From: Bacteroidales bacterium
GTDB taxonomy: Bacteria; Bacteroidota; Bacteroidia; Bacteroidales; F082
Length of the DNA stretch: 64,000 nucleotides
NCBI GenBank assembly: GCA_016285355.1
Contig: JAEEQP010000021.1
Coordinates: forward strand, 1-64,000
Direction of reading: 5' to 3'
The notes under the pieces were generated by a model that saw only the letters and a program-made list of their open reading frames with translations, was not told where the DNA came from and searched no databases. This document shows positions 7,658-16,874 of this stretch, piece after piece. The position numbers and the translations under genes are program-made. How positions within the stretch are numbered: position 1 is the stretch's first letter; every line of letters starts with the position of its first letter.

Positions 7658-8946
7658 CAGCCAGTCCTCAAATATATCATGGCGAATGGTGGGTTCCAGC
7701 AGAGGCTAATCCTAACAGAAGCATGTTTATGACAGTCTCTGTTGGACATGAAAAGCATCATATTGGCACGTTGACTTATTATGAAGATGATGATTCAATA
7801 CTTGAACTCTATCATATTCCAAGCGACATCCATGCCACGCATTATGGATACAATCAGGTTATATGGGGCATAACAGCAAATGGAATGGTTTTCACATTGT
7901 TCAATGTGGTGATGGAGAAAAATTTCTCAGGTGATTTCACGAAAACCAAGTTTACAGTTGGATTAATCTTGGTAGGAGAGCATCTGATTTCAATGAGAAA
8001 ACCTCATTATAATAGATGCATTGTGCAATTTCCATATTTGAGAAATTGGGCATTTCACGACAATCTGGTTAATACCCAAAAAGAAGGTTTGCAAAATCAA
8101 ACCATTTTAGACATTCGTAATATGGTTACTTTAGCAGAAGCTAATGTTGCCAATGGTATTAAGTGGGTTCTACACGACAAAATTAGTTGTAATCGATCTG
8201 TTTATGATTTAAGCATCAATCAACTAACTGAGTTCGTTATAGAAACAAGCAATGCTATTTCCGTTGATGCATTTTTGAAACATATTGGAGAGTTTTCCCA
8301 GTTTCTTTCCATCGCTTTATATTGTGAACAAAATCCCATAGAGATTAAGTTATATGGAACGGAGCAAAACCCTAGCGTTCAGCTCCTTTATAAGATTGAT
8401 AGGTCTATTGACCCCAAAGCCAATAAGTTGATAGATTTTGACGCTTTGAAAGAAAAAGTGTCGACCATGCTTCTTATTTGGCATCAAAACTATGATAAGA
8501 TAGCACCCATAAGTAGCTATTTGGTGGATTCCTTACAGAAAAAGAAGACATTCGGCGTGCCAGATTTCCTGATTATCGCACAAGCACTTGATGGATATCA
8601 CAAACGTTTTGTAAACAAAAGCAAAGGGAAAGACAAAAGGAAATATGACGAGCAGATAGAAGTGCTTTTGAACCAGTTCGATGATGTAGAAGTGATTCAA
8701 AGATGCCATATTGATCCAAAGGTCCTGAGAGACACTCGGCACAAGTATTCACATCTTTTTCCAGATGATGAAAAGTCATTGGCAGTTGATGGTGACGAAC
8801 TATATTGGCTTACAGAAAAGTGCAAGATATTGTTGACGTGCTGTATTCTTAATATGATAGGCTTGTCTAACGCTGAAATCAATTTGTGTTGTGAGAATTC
8901 ACCAATTGCCAAAATGATTAAGTCTAATCCATTTGAGTTTGAATAA
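7654..8946 (+). CDS. ApeA-like HEPN domain anti-phage protein
   Basis: This 430-residue protein fits the ApeA layout: an N-terminal beta-rich domain (EWWVPAEANPNRSMFMTVSV, then GYNQVIWGITANGMVFTLFN) and a C-terminal HEPN-type helical domain. The HEPN catalytic motif R-x4-H is present as RHKYSH at residues 362-367. HEPN proteins are metal-independent RNases, and ApeA acts as an abortive anti-phage protein; here the match is by eye. The start overlaps the hsdS stop by four bases, so the RNase is made together with the specificity subunit. It is the last gene before a 78-bp gap with a new promoter. Confidence 0.75.
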   Translation: MTASPQIYHGEWWVPAEANPNRSMFMTVSVGHEKHHIGTLTYYEDDDSILELYHIPSDIHATHYGYNQVIWGITANGMVFTLFNVVMEKNFSGDFTKTKFTVGLILVGEHLISMRKPHYNRCIVQFPYLRNWAFHDNLVNTQKEGLQNQTILDIRNMVTLAEANVANGIKWVLHDKISCNRSVYDLSINQLTEFVIETSNAISVDAFLKHIGEFSQFLSIALYCEQNPIEIKLYGTEQNPSVQLLYKIDRSIDPKANKLIDFDALKEKVSTMLLIWHQNYDKIAPISSYLVDSLQKKKTFGVPDFLIIAQALDGYHKRFVNKSKGKDKRKYDEQIEVLLNQFDDVEVIQRCHIDPKVLRDTRHKYSHLFPDDEKSLAVDGDELYWLTEKCKILLTCCILNMIGLSNAEINLCCENSPIAKMIKSNPFEFE

Positions 8947-8988
8947 TAGTTAAATAGGCAATATGGGTGTCTGCAAATAAAAAAATAC

Positions 8989-8997
8989 TATTTTTGC
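8989..8997 (+). promoter_or_regulatory. -7 promoter box of the ATPase/nuclease/hsdR unit
   Basis: TATTTTTGC lies in the 78-bp gap after the HEPN gene and 28 nt before the ATPase ATG. It suggests that the last three genes of the island can be transcribed separately from hsdM-hsdS-apeA. Confidence 0.55.
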
Positions 8998-9024
8998 AGA
9001 TTCAAGTAATAAAACTGAATAGTC

Positions 9025-10311
9025 ATGAAATTGAAAATCTCAAATCTAGGTCCCATTGATTCAATGGTAATTGATATGTCGAAGCCTTTCATCCTTTTTG
9101 CTGGAGATAATGGAACGGGTAAGACGTATGCTGCGACGGTTTTGTATACTTTGATATTGGATTTGAGACAGTACTTGTTCTTCAATTATTTTACATCAAG
9201 ATCGGAATTGCCAATAATAAAGCGGTTGAAAAATGGTGTTAATGGTAGTTTGGATGCAGATACTTTATATGACTTGTTTGGCAGTTTCCAAAAGAAATAC
9301 AGGGAGAAGGTGTTCTCATCCATGAATTTGAATATCCTATCCAATGCTTTCAAATTTGAGATTATAACCACAAAAGAAGAGTGGAAAGAGGAATTATGGA
9401 ATAAGTCGGTGTCAGTTTTATCTAATGCAATAATAAAAAAAGCAAATTCTTTTGATTACCAGTTGCGTTATAATGCGTCGGATGTAGATTACTTGTCTGT
9501 TTTGCAAACTTGGCTGATTATTTCATTGTTTTTTGATGGTATTATTGGTGCTAAGATGTTTACTGCTGAGCGTAGTGGGATTTATACTTTCAGTAAGGAG
9601 TTGTCGGTAGGACGACTCAAAAATCCTGACGAGTTGCTCAATATTCGCTATCCAAGACCTATTTCTGATGGGCTGGCAGATGCTGCAGATGTGGTTGAAC
9701 AGAAAAAGAAAGAGTCGGAATACCACCAATTTGCTGATGAAATTGAGCAGATGATTCTGCATGGTAGTATTGCGATTTCGGATGATGGAGAGATTAAGTA
9801 TCACGCTTCCAAAGACACTGAACTTGGTTTTAACGAGTCGTCTTCAGCCATCAAAACATTGGCACCATTGGTGTTTTATCTACGTCATTCGGCAGGCCAA
9901 TTCAACCTGCTGTTTGTGGATGAGCCCGAACTGAACCTTCACCCAAAGAATCAGATTCTGTTGGCCAAAATTTTTGTCAAGATGATTAATGCAGGGCTGC
10001 GTTTAGTTATCAGTACCCATAGCGATTATATCATCCGTGAAATCAATAATATGATTATGGCCGACGGATTGAACAAGGCGGGCGACAAGATCTTTACTAA
10101 CATGGGATACGACGAAAGTCTTTGCCTTTCGCAAGACAAATTCGCTCCTTATCTATTTGAGAAGAATTCAAACGGTAAGGTGAACGTGAAACCTCTTGAA
10201 GTGGACAGGTATGGATTCAACATGCCCTCCATTGACGATGCCATCAATAAACAAAATGAGGTGACGAATACCTTCTATGAAGTGTTGAAATACGACCATC
10301 CAAACGCCTGA
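9025..10311 (+). CDS. AAA/ABC-type ATPase of the OLD/RecF-like group
   Basis: The 428-residue protein has a SMC/ABC-like ATPase core. Walker A is GDNGTGKT (27-34), a signature-like ESSSAIKTLAP lies near 271-281, Walker B is LLFVDEPE (295-302), and the switch histidine is in STHSD (330-334). The region between Walker A and Walker B is a short helical insert rather than a long coiled coil. Such ATPases typically act as sensors or motors paired with a nuclease or toxin. The next gene starts four bases after the stop and encodes a nuclease-like protein, so they probably form one complex. Lacking a TOPRIM domain, it is not a full OLD nuclease. Confidence 0.8.
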   Translation: MKLKISNLGPIDSMVIDMSKPFILFAGDNGTGKTYAATVLYTLILDLRQYLFFNYFTSRSELPIIKRLKNGVNGSLDADTLYDLFGSFQKKYREKVFSSMNLNILSNAFKFEIITTKEEWKEELWNKSVSVLSNAIIKKANSFDYQLRYNASDVDYLSVLQTWLIISLFFDGIIGAKMFTAERSGIYTFSKELSVGRLKNPDELLNIRYPRPISDGLADAADVVEQKKKESEYHQFADEIEQMILHGSIAISDDGEIKYHASKDTELGFNESSSAIKTLAPLVFYLRHSAGQFNLLFVDEPELNLHPKNQILLAKIFVKMINAGLRLVISTHSDYIIREINNMIMADGLNKAGDKIFTNMGYDESLCLSQDKFAPYLFEKNSNGKVNVKPLEVDRYGFNMPSIDDAINKQNEVTNTFYEVLKYDHPNA

Positions 10312-10314
10312 GTT

Positions 10315-10905
10315 ATGCAATACATTGACTATTTCGAATGGATTCTTAACTCAGACTTCCTGCAAAAAGGGGACGATGCTTTGACCATGATAGAGCCGGC
10401 TGATGCTGAAAATCCGGAACAAAGGGTGTGCATCAAAAGTGCAACTAAGGCCATTTCAAGCATGAAGTTATATCGTTTCAACAACCTTGAAGAAAATGGT
10501 AAAGTGTTGTTTCCTTTCTTTAACCAATCCACAGTTGAGCCTACGGCACCACATGGGTTGAACAGTTTTTGTGATTATATACTATTGGTACAGCACGACA
10601 ATGGCCTGTTTGTGTTTTTCATGGAAATGAAACGCGGTAGGCATAATGATGCAGAGAAGCAAATCGAAGCATCTTCTTCGTTTTTCGATTGTGTTCTTCG
10701 CTCGGCAGAACGAATAAAAGGGGAGAATGGCTTTTCTGATTTTGATGCCAATCAAGTTCAATATCGCAGGATTATCATCAATGAAACCTATAGTAATAAA
10801 AGGATAACAAAAGACAAAGACATTGAAGACTTTGATTTGAATTCCACTATGCTTCATAAATGCCATTTGGAATTTCGCCCTATCGGTTATTGTAAGAGAG
10901 TTTGA
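10315..10905 (+). CDS. Small PD-(D/E)xK nuclease-like partner protein
   Basis: I do not recognise a named family for this 196-residue protein. Its centre reads FCDYILLVQ, then FFMEMKRGRH, then EKQIEAS. That gives candidate catalytic residues D87, E104-x-K106 and Q116, the spacing of a PD-(D/E)xK nuclease core. There are no membrane segments. It is wedged between the ATPase (3-bp gap) and hsdR (no gap: the stop abuts the hsdR ATG), so stoichiometric expression with both is likely. An alternative is an inactive PD-(D/E)xK structural subunit. Confidence 0.55.
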   Translation: MQYIDYFEWILNSDFLQKGDDALTMIEPADAENPEQRVCIKSATKAISSMKLYRFNNLEENGKVLFPFFNQSTVEPTAPHGLNSFCDYILLVQHDNGLFVFFMEMKRGRHNDAEKQIEASSSFFDCVLRSAERIKGENGFSDFDANQVQYRRIIINETYSNKRITKDKDIEDFDLNSTMLHKCHLEFRPIGYCKRV

Positions 10906-13900
10906 ATGATACCATTATCTAAAACCAACGAACAGGCTTTTGAAGCCTTAATAGAACAGGCTCTTGTGGGCAGCACCCATGAGGAACGCATGGCAACAGG
11001 CCAAACCGATGTGGAAGCCCAAACGCTAGCGGAGAACCAGTATTATTGGGGTCAGCCCAAGGATTTCGACAAGAAACTGGCTCTGGACCTGAGGCGGCTA
11101 TGGGCTTTCCTTGAAGCCACGCAACAGGACGTGCTCAACGAATACAAGGGCAAAGAACTGAAAACCGCGCTGCCCAAGCAGATTGCCAGAGACATTGAGA
11201 CTTTCGGCGTCATCAAGGTGCTACGCGAAGGCGTGGATGTGGACAACATTCATGTCTCGTTGTTCTATCCCAAACCCTCGGCAGCCGATAGCGAGGCTTC
11301 GAAACAGAAATATGCCCAAAATCAGTTCTCCCTCACGCGCCAGCAGACCTTCTCCACGGCCAATCCCGGCTTGGAAATTGACATGGTGTTATTTGTGAAT
11401 GGTTTGCCGCTCTTCACCTTCGAACTGAAGAATCCTTGGACGCACCAAACCGCCAAATACGACGGTCAGAAGCAATACAAATCGGCGGAGCGCAGCCCCA
11501 AAGAGGCTTTGCTGAACTTCGGTCGCTGTTTGGCTCATTTTACCATGGACAAGGACGAGGTGTTTTTCACTACGCGCCTCAACCTTGACAAGACTTATTT
11601 CATGCCCTTCAACAAAGGTCTGCCCAATGGTCAGGGCGCAGGCAACCCTGTGAATGTTGAGGGTGGCTACAAGACCTCCTATATATGGGAACAAATCTTG
11701 CAAAAGGATATCGTGGCCGACATCATCATGAATTACGTCTGCTTCGACTACGATGAGGCCAAGACGCAGAAGAAGGTGCCACACATCATGAAGAATGCCA
11801 AGAAGTTGATCTTCCCTCGCTACCATCAGTTGGATGTGGTGAGCAAGTTGGTTGAAGATGTGGCGGAAATGGGAGTGGGGAAGACCTATCTCATCGAGCA
11901 TTCAGCTGGTTCGGGCAAGTCTAACTCGCTGACGTGGTTGGCGTATAAGCTCATCAAGACCTGTCCCAATTCTATGGATGCTGTAAGGGCTAAAGCTGTG
12001 GATGCGCCTTTGTTCAACTCCGTCATTGTGGTCACCGACCGCCGCTTGTTGGACAAACAAATCTCCGACAACATCAAAATGTTCGGGCAAAGCAGCAAAA
12101 TCGTCGCCCATGCCGACACCTCGAAAGATTTGAAGGAAGCCATCGAAAAGAACAAACGCATCATCATCACCACGATACAGAAGTTCCCCTTCATTTGCGA
12201 TGCCATCAGCGACGTGAGTTCCCATAACTTTGCCGTCATCATCGACGAGGCACACAGTTCGCAGTCGGGCATCGCCGCCGACAAACTCAACGCCACCGTG
12301 CAAAAAGATGCCGACACCGACGGCAGCGACACCGATGCCTTGTTGGAAAAGCTGATGAAAGACCGCAAAATGAGCACTAATTGCTCCTATTTCGCTTTCA
12401 CGGCCACGCCGAAAAAGGAGACTTTGGAGCGTTTTGGCAGCGAGGATGCCGAAGGCAAGTTTCATCCTTACCATCTTTACAGCATGAAACAAGCCATTGA
12501 GGAAGGTTTCATTCTCGACGTGCTGACCAATTACACCACCTATCGGAGCTACTATGAACTGACCAAAAGCATTGAGGACAATCCCGAATACAACAATGAT
12601 AAAGCTCAGAAGTTGCTCCGAAGTGCCGTGGAGCGCGACCCCAAAACCATTGCGGCCAAGGCTGAGGTGATGTTGGCGCATTTCGACGCAAAGATTTTCC
12701 GCAGCCACAAGTTGAAAGGCAAGGCCAAGGCCATGGTGGTGACCAAGGACATTGAGTGCGCCATCAAGTATTATTGGGCGTTGGATCGGATTATTACGGA
12801 AAAAGAACTGCCTTACAAAATCTTGATTGCTTTCAGCGGTGAGAAGCGGATGCCTACACAAACCATCGCCATGAACACGATGACGGACAGCACATACGGA
12901 CACATAGCAGCCGAAGGAAGCTATTATTCCGACTTTACCGAAGCAGGCATGAACGGCTTCCCTGAGTCGCAAACCGCCGAGAAGTTCGACACGGACGAGT
13001 ATCGCATTTTGGTAGTAGCAAACAAATATTTGACAGGCTTCGACCAGCCCAAACTCTGCGCCATGTACGTCGATAAGCCTTTGGATGGCGTGCTGGCGGT
13101 GCAAGCGTTATCAAGATTGAACCGTTCTGCTCCCGACTTGGGCAAGTTGAGCGAGGATCTGTTTGTCCTCGATTTCTACAACACCCAAGAGGACATCAAG
13201 GAAGCCTTCGATCCGTTCTATACGGCCACGACTTTGTCGGAAGCTACGGACATCAACATCTTGCATGAGTTGAAGAACACCTTGCTGTCGTTTGGTGTAT
13301 TCGACATGGACGAAGTCAATGAGTTTATTGAACTATATATACATGGTGCATCAGCCGACCAATGGGCACCCATCATCGACACCGCTGCCGACCGTTTCAA
13401 CTTTGAGATTGATTGGCCGGAAAACGGCAAGGCAGATTTCAAGATGAAATGCAAGCAATTCGTGAAGATCTATTCGAGGGTTGCCGCCATCATGCCGTTT
13501 GAGATGAAGGATTGGGAGAAGTTATTCTGGTTTTTGCGTTATCTCATTCCGAGTCTTGTAGTCATTAATCCAGAAAAGGATGGCTTGAAAGACTTGCTCG
13601 ATTCCGTTGACCTGAACACATACGGCTTACGGCGCACCGCCTTGAATGAAAACATCACCTTGGACGCAGGTGAAACCACCATCGATCCATTGAATCCCAA
13701 GATGGTGCATGCAGGTGGAGGAGAAGGGGAACCGAAAGACCCTCTGGATGAGATTCTTAAGCAGTTCAACGAGCGTTGGTTCAAAGGTTGGGATGCCACA
13801 CCTGACGACCAAAAAATGAAGATGATTAGCGTTGCTCAAGCCGTTGCCGAGGATGAAGACTACAAGACCTTAGTGGTTGGCAATCCCGACCAGCAGGCCG

Positions 13901-14058
13901 TGGATGCGCTGATGATAGAGATTATTGACCGCATCATCCGCAAGAAGCGCAAGGGCGATATGTCATTGTACAAAGAGTACCAGCAAAACGAGGGTTTCAA
14001 AGTCGATTTTCGCAGTGTCATTACTCGGATGCTGGGCGATTTGGATTATTTGAGATAA
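10906..14058 (+). CDS. hsdR: Type I restriction endonuclease subunit HsdR
   Basis: HsdR is the translocating and cleaving subunit. The N-terminal nuclease domain is visible as GLEIDMVLFVNG and FTFELKNP, giving D159, E173-x-K175 and Q190. Superfamily 2 helicase motifs follow: Walker A HSAGSGKSNS (332-341), VTDRRLLDKQI, DEAH (447-450), FAFTATPKK and the later GFDQPKLCAMYVDKPL. The C-terminal ~250 residues form the HsdM-contacting part. Length (1050 residues) is normal. The ATG directly follows the stop of the nuclease-like gene. All catalytic motifs are present, so the enzyme should be active. Confidence 0.95.
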   Translation: MIPLSKTNEQAFEALIEQALVGSTHEERMATGQTDVEAQTLAENQYYWGQPKDFDKKLALDLRRLWAFLEATQQDVLNEYKGKELKTALPKQIARDIETFGVIKVLREGVDVDNIHVSLFYPKPSAADSEASKQKYAQNQFSLTRQQTFSTANPGLEIDMVLFVNGLPLFTFELKNPWTHQTAKYDGQKQYKSAERSPKEALLNFGRCLAHFTMDKDEVFFTTRLNLDKTYFMPFNKGLPNGQGAGNPVNVEGGYKTSYIWEQILQKDIVADIIMNYVCFDYDEAKTQKKVPHIMKNAKKLIFPRYHQLDVVSKLVEDVAEMGVGKTYLIEHSAGSGKSNSLTWLAYKLIKTCPNSMDAVRAKAVDAPLFNSVIVVTDRRLLDKQISDNIKMFGQSSKIVAHADTSKDLKEAIEKNKRIIITTIQKFPFICDAISDVSSHNFAVIIDEAHSSQSGIAADKLNATVQKDADTDGSDTDALLEKLMKDRKMSTNCSYFAFTATPKKETLERFGSEDAEGKFHPYHLYSMKQAIEEGFILDVLTNYTTYRSYYELTKSIEDNPEYNNDKAQKLLRSAVERDPKTIAAKAEVMLAHFDAKIFRSHKLKGKAKAMVVTKDIECAIKYYWALDRIITEKELPYKILIAFSGEKRMPTQTIAMNTMTDSTYGHIAAEGSYYSDFTEAGMNGFPESQTAEKFDTDEYRILVVANKYLTGFDQPKLCAMYVDKPLDGVLAVQALSRLNRSAPDLGKLSEDLFVLDFYNTQEDIKEAFDPFYTATTLSEATDINILHELKNTLLSFGVFDMDEVNEFIELYIHGASADQWAPIIDTAADRFNFEIDWPENGKADFKMKCKQFVKIYSRVAAIMPFEMKDWEKLFWFLRYLIPSLVVINPEKDGLKDLLDSVDLNTYGLRRTALNENITLDAGETTIDPLNPKMVHAGGGEGEPKDPLDEILKQFNERWFKGWDATPDDQKMKMISVAQAVAEDEDYKTLVVGNPDQQAVDALMIEIIDRIIRKKRKGDMSLYKEYQQNEGFKVDFRSVITRMLGDLDYLR

Positions 14059-14205
14059 GTTTGAACTTTTGCTTTCGGAACACTTATTTTCCACTTCTTA
14101 TCGTAAGCATCCCTCCTCACTATAATTACATAACGGAAATAGAGATAAAAAAGGATGTAACTATAATCGTCCAAGGAAAAAGAGTGGTTTTTGTGGCAGA
14201 TTGAC

Positions 14206-14214
14206 TACTTTTGC
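14206..14214 (+). promoter_or_regulatory. -7 promoter box of the Y-family polymerase gene
   Basis: TACTTTTGC ends four bases before the ATG at 14219, so transcription should begin at or very near the start codon. The 160-bp stretch 14059-14205 upstream shows nothing else. Confidence 0.5.
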
Positions 14215-14218
14215 ACCC

Positions 14219-15727
14219 ATGAAGCAACGAACCTACATAGCCATTGACCTTAAATCCTTCTATGCATCAGTCGAATGTGTAGAACGAGGTCTTGATCCGT
14301 TGAATACCAATCTGGTCGTTGCTGATGAAAGCCGTACTGAGAAAACTATTTGTCTCGCCGTTTCTCCTTCCTTGAAATCATACGGCATACCCGGTCGTCC
14401 TCGTTTGTTTGAGGTCATACAAAAAGTGGATGAAGTCAATCGTGAAAGAAAAAGACAAATCTCAGGTCATCAATTCACTGGCAGGTCCTGTTTTGAAACT
14501 GAACTGAAGGCTAATTTTGATTGGGAGGTTGATTATCTCATTGCACCACCGAGAATGGCCTATTACATCGATTACAGCACCAAGATTTATGCTGTATATC
14601 TGAAATATATTGCGCCAGAGGACATCTATGCTTATTCCATCGACGAGGTTTTCATAGATGCTACTGATTACTTGGATAGCTATAAGATGACTGCCCATGA
14701 GCTTACACTGAAGATGATTCGTGATGTGCTAAAGGAAACAGGTATCACGGCTACGGCGGGCATCGGAACCAACATGTATCTATGCAAGGTGGCTATGGAC
14801 ATTGTGGCCAAGCATATCTCAGCCGACAAGGATGGTGTAAGAATCGCTGAATTGGACGAAATGACCTATCGGCAAAAATTATGGGATCACAGACCTTTGA
14901 CGAGTTTTTGGCGTGTAGGTAAGGGTATCGCACAAAGAATGATGGAACACGGTTTGGATACGATGGGGATGATTGCCAGATGTTCGATTCATAATGAAGA
15001 ACTGCTGTACCATCTTTTTGGTGTGAACGCTGAACTACTTATCGACCATGCTTGGGGATGGGAGCCTGTCGGGATGAAGGAGGTGAAAGCATATAAGCCA
15101 GAGACCAATTCCATCAGCAGCGGGCAAGTGTTGTCTGTCGGTTATGATTACAGGAAAGCCAAGGTTGTGGTACTCGAAATGGCCGATGAGATTTCCCTTA
15201 ACCTCGTGAAACACCGTCTTGTAGCGGATCAAATTGTACTGACCATCAACTATGACGCTGAGAACCTGACCAACCCGGCGTTAAGGTCGAAATACTTTGG
15301 CGAAATTACGACCGACTATTATGGCAGACAGGTCCCCAAACACGCCCACGGTACAGCAAACCTTGACACGCCCACGTCATCAAGCAAGGTCATAACCTCG
15401 GCGGTTAAGGATTTGTATGCAAAGATAGTCAACCCCAACCTTCTTGTGCGTAGGATGAACCTAACCGTAAACCATGTTATCAACGAAGCAGAGGCAGCAT
15501 CATACACCAAACCATCCGAACAGCTTGACCTCTTTACCGATTATGAAAAGAAAGCACAGGTTGAAGAAGAAAAGGCTGTCGTTTTGGCAAAGGAGAGAAA
15601 AGTGCAGGAGGCCTTGCTTGACATAAAGGCAAAATTCGGGAAGAACGCCATACTGAAAGGATTGAGTTTTGAGGAAGGAGCAACAGCCAAGGATCGCAAC
15701 CAACAGATAGGAGGACACAAGGCATGA
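14219..15727 (+). CDS. Y-family DNA polymerase (UmuC/DinB-like)
   Basis: Translesion polymerases of this family copy damaged templates. The N-terminal catalytic block IDLKSFYASVEC supplies the first metal-binding aspartate, and YSIDEVFIDATDY supplies the D-E pair. A helix-hairpin-helix-like thumb and a little-finger domain follow, then a charged tail (about 420-502). An in-frame ATG lies six codons upstream at 14201, but MKQRTYIAIDLKSFYASVE is the normal family start and 14201 lies before the -7 box. The next gene encodes a YolD-like protein, a pairing known from UvrX/YqjW-type polymerases in Firmicutes. Confidence 0.9.
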   Translation: MKQRTYIAIDLKSFYASVECVERGLDPLNTNLVVADESRTEKTICLAVSPSLKSYGIPGRPRLFEVIQKVDEVNRERKRQISGHQFTGRSCFETELKANFDWEVDYLIAPPRMAYYIDYSTKIYAVYLKYIAPEDIYAYSIDEVFIDATDYLDSYKMTAHELTLKMIRDVLKETGITATAGIGTNMYLCKVAMDIVAKHISADKDGVRIAELDEMTYRQKLWDHRPLTSFWRVGKGIAQRMMEHGLDTMGMIARCSIHNEELLYHLFGVNAELLIDHAWGWEPVGMKEVKAYKPETNSISSGQVLSVGYDYRKAKVVVLEMADEISLNLVKHRLVADQIVLTINYDAENLTNPALRSKYFGEITTDYYGRQVPKHAHGTANLDTPTSSSKVITSAVKDLYAKIVNPNLLVRRMNLTVNHVINEAEAASYTKPSEQLDLFTDYEKKAQVEEEKAVVLAKERKVQEALLDIKAKFGKNAILKGLSFEEGATAKDRNQQIGGHKA

Positions 15728-16125
15728 CGGACAACTACGATGATATTATCAACCTGCCGCATCATGTATCGACGAAGCATCCGCAGATGAGTATGATGAA
15801 CCGTGCGGCACAATTCGCCCCTTTTGCCGCTTTGACAGGTCATTCCGCTGCCATCGAAGAGACCGCCCGCCCGACCGAATCGCAACAGGAACTCGCCGAC
15901 GAGGATAGTGAAATCTTGAACCAGAAAATGGCTTATCTTCGGGAAGCCATCAATGAACATCCTTCAATTAGCATCACTTATTTTGAGCCAGACAAGAAAA
16001 AGGCTGGTGGCAAGTACAAGTCTGTCGAAGGCCAACTGCAAAACATCGACGACTACAACCAAACCATCGTCTTGAAGAGCGGTGAGGCTATACTTTTGAA
16101 GTCTATTTTGGATATTCAGTTTTAA
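15724..16125 (+). CDS. YolD-like protein
   Basis: The 133-residue protein carries the YolD motif MSMMNRAAQFAPFAALTGHS near residues 22-41 and a C-terminal beta-rich part (SITYFEPDKKKAGG ... YNQTIVLKSGE). YolD-like proteins are found beside Y-family polymerases and are thought to play a UmuD-like accessory role; the mechanism is not established. The start overlaps the polymerase stop by four bases, which strongly supports joint function. Confidence 0.8.
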   Translation: MTDNYDDIINLPHHVSTKHPQMSMMNRAAQFAPFAALTGHSAAIEETARPTESQQELADEDSEILNQKMAYLREAINEHPSISITYFEPDKKKAGGKYKSVEGQLQNIDDYNQTIVLKSGEAILLKSILDIQF

Positions 16126-16154
16126 AGCTTTTCGTGGCATACAGATTTATTGAT

Positions 16155-16163
16155 TATTTTTGC
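16155..16163 (+). promoter_or_regulatory. -7 promoter box of the DUF3267 gene
   Basis: TATTTTTGC lies 22 nt before the ATG at 16185 and inside an N-terminal extension of the longer open frame, which supports the shorter protein. Confidence 0.5.
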
Positions 16164-16184
16164 GTCCTGAACGAAAAAGAAACA

Positions 16185-16823
16185 ATGAAATCAGAAAAGA
16201 ACAGAAAACTAAGCGCAAAAGAGCAAAGGCGATTGAATGTTTTTGAAGAAACTTGCGAAAGGCTCTCCCAGGAGGGCTACAAAAAGACGGATTTAACCAT
16301 AAGCATTGTCAAAGCCAATCTGTTTGTAGTCTTGCTTGCCATTCCGGTTGTGGCGATAGGTGTGCTCCTTTTTGCATGGAAGAATCCCATATCACTTCTA
16401 ACGCCCTCCCCACATGGAAGCCTCCTGTTTGTCGTACTGTTTTTCGTGCTCGTCGTAGTGCATGAACTCATTCATGGCCTGACCTGGAGTTTGTACGCTG
16501 AACATCATTTCAAAAACATTGAGTTTGGATTCATGAAAGAGTATCTCACTCCTTACTGCACATGTACGACACCTCTCTTGAAAAGCCACTACATCATGGG
16601 CGCATTGATGCCTTGCGTTGTTCTCGGCATACTTCCCATGGCGATAGGGATTCTGTTGGGTTCGCACCTCCTGTTTTGGATAGGGATTGTAATGATATTG
16701 GCGGCAGGTGGTGATATAATGATTGTAATCAAGGTTTTGGCATACAAGAGTCAAAGGGATTCTAAAGAAATCCTTGTCTATGACCATCCCACCCAGGCTG
16801 GTTCAGTGATTTTTGAAAAGTGA
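16185..16823 (+). CDS. DUF3267 family membrane protein, putative zinc metalloprotease
   Basis: The 212-residue protein has four to five membrane segments. The sequence VVVHELIHGLTW inside the second hydrophobic block holds the HExxH zinc-binding motif. A cysteine-rich loop YLTPYCTCTTPLLKSHY follows, and a later LAAGGDIMIVIKV segment could give the third ligand (D). These are the hallmarks of DUF3267 proteins, which resemble site-2-type intramembrane proteases. The substrate is unknown. The start at 16185 is preferred over 16134 because the promoter box overlaps the longer frame. No partner gene is adjacent in the same direction. Confidence 0.75.
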   Translation: MKSEKNRKLSAKEQRRLNVFEETCERLSQEGYKKTDLTISIVKANLFVVLLAIPVVAIGVLLFAWKNPISLLTPSPHGSLLFVVLFFVLVVVHELIHGLTWSLYAEHHFKNIEFGFMKEYLTPYCTCTTPLLKSHYIMGALMPCVVLGILPMAIGILLGSHLLFWIGIVMILAAGGDIMIVIKVLAYKSQRDSKEILVYDHPTQAGSVIFEK

Positions 16824-16874
16824 TGAAAGTTTGGCTGAGAAATACGGCGTTTCCATCGTAGTGATCACTGATAA

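Noticed and set aside
9025..10905. Assigning the ATPase pair to PARIS, Gabija or RloAB
   Set aside because: The partner shows no DUF4435, UvrD helicase or RloB features, and the ATPase lacks a TOPRIM domain.
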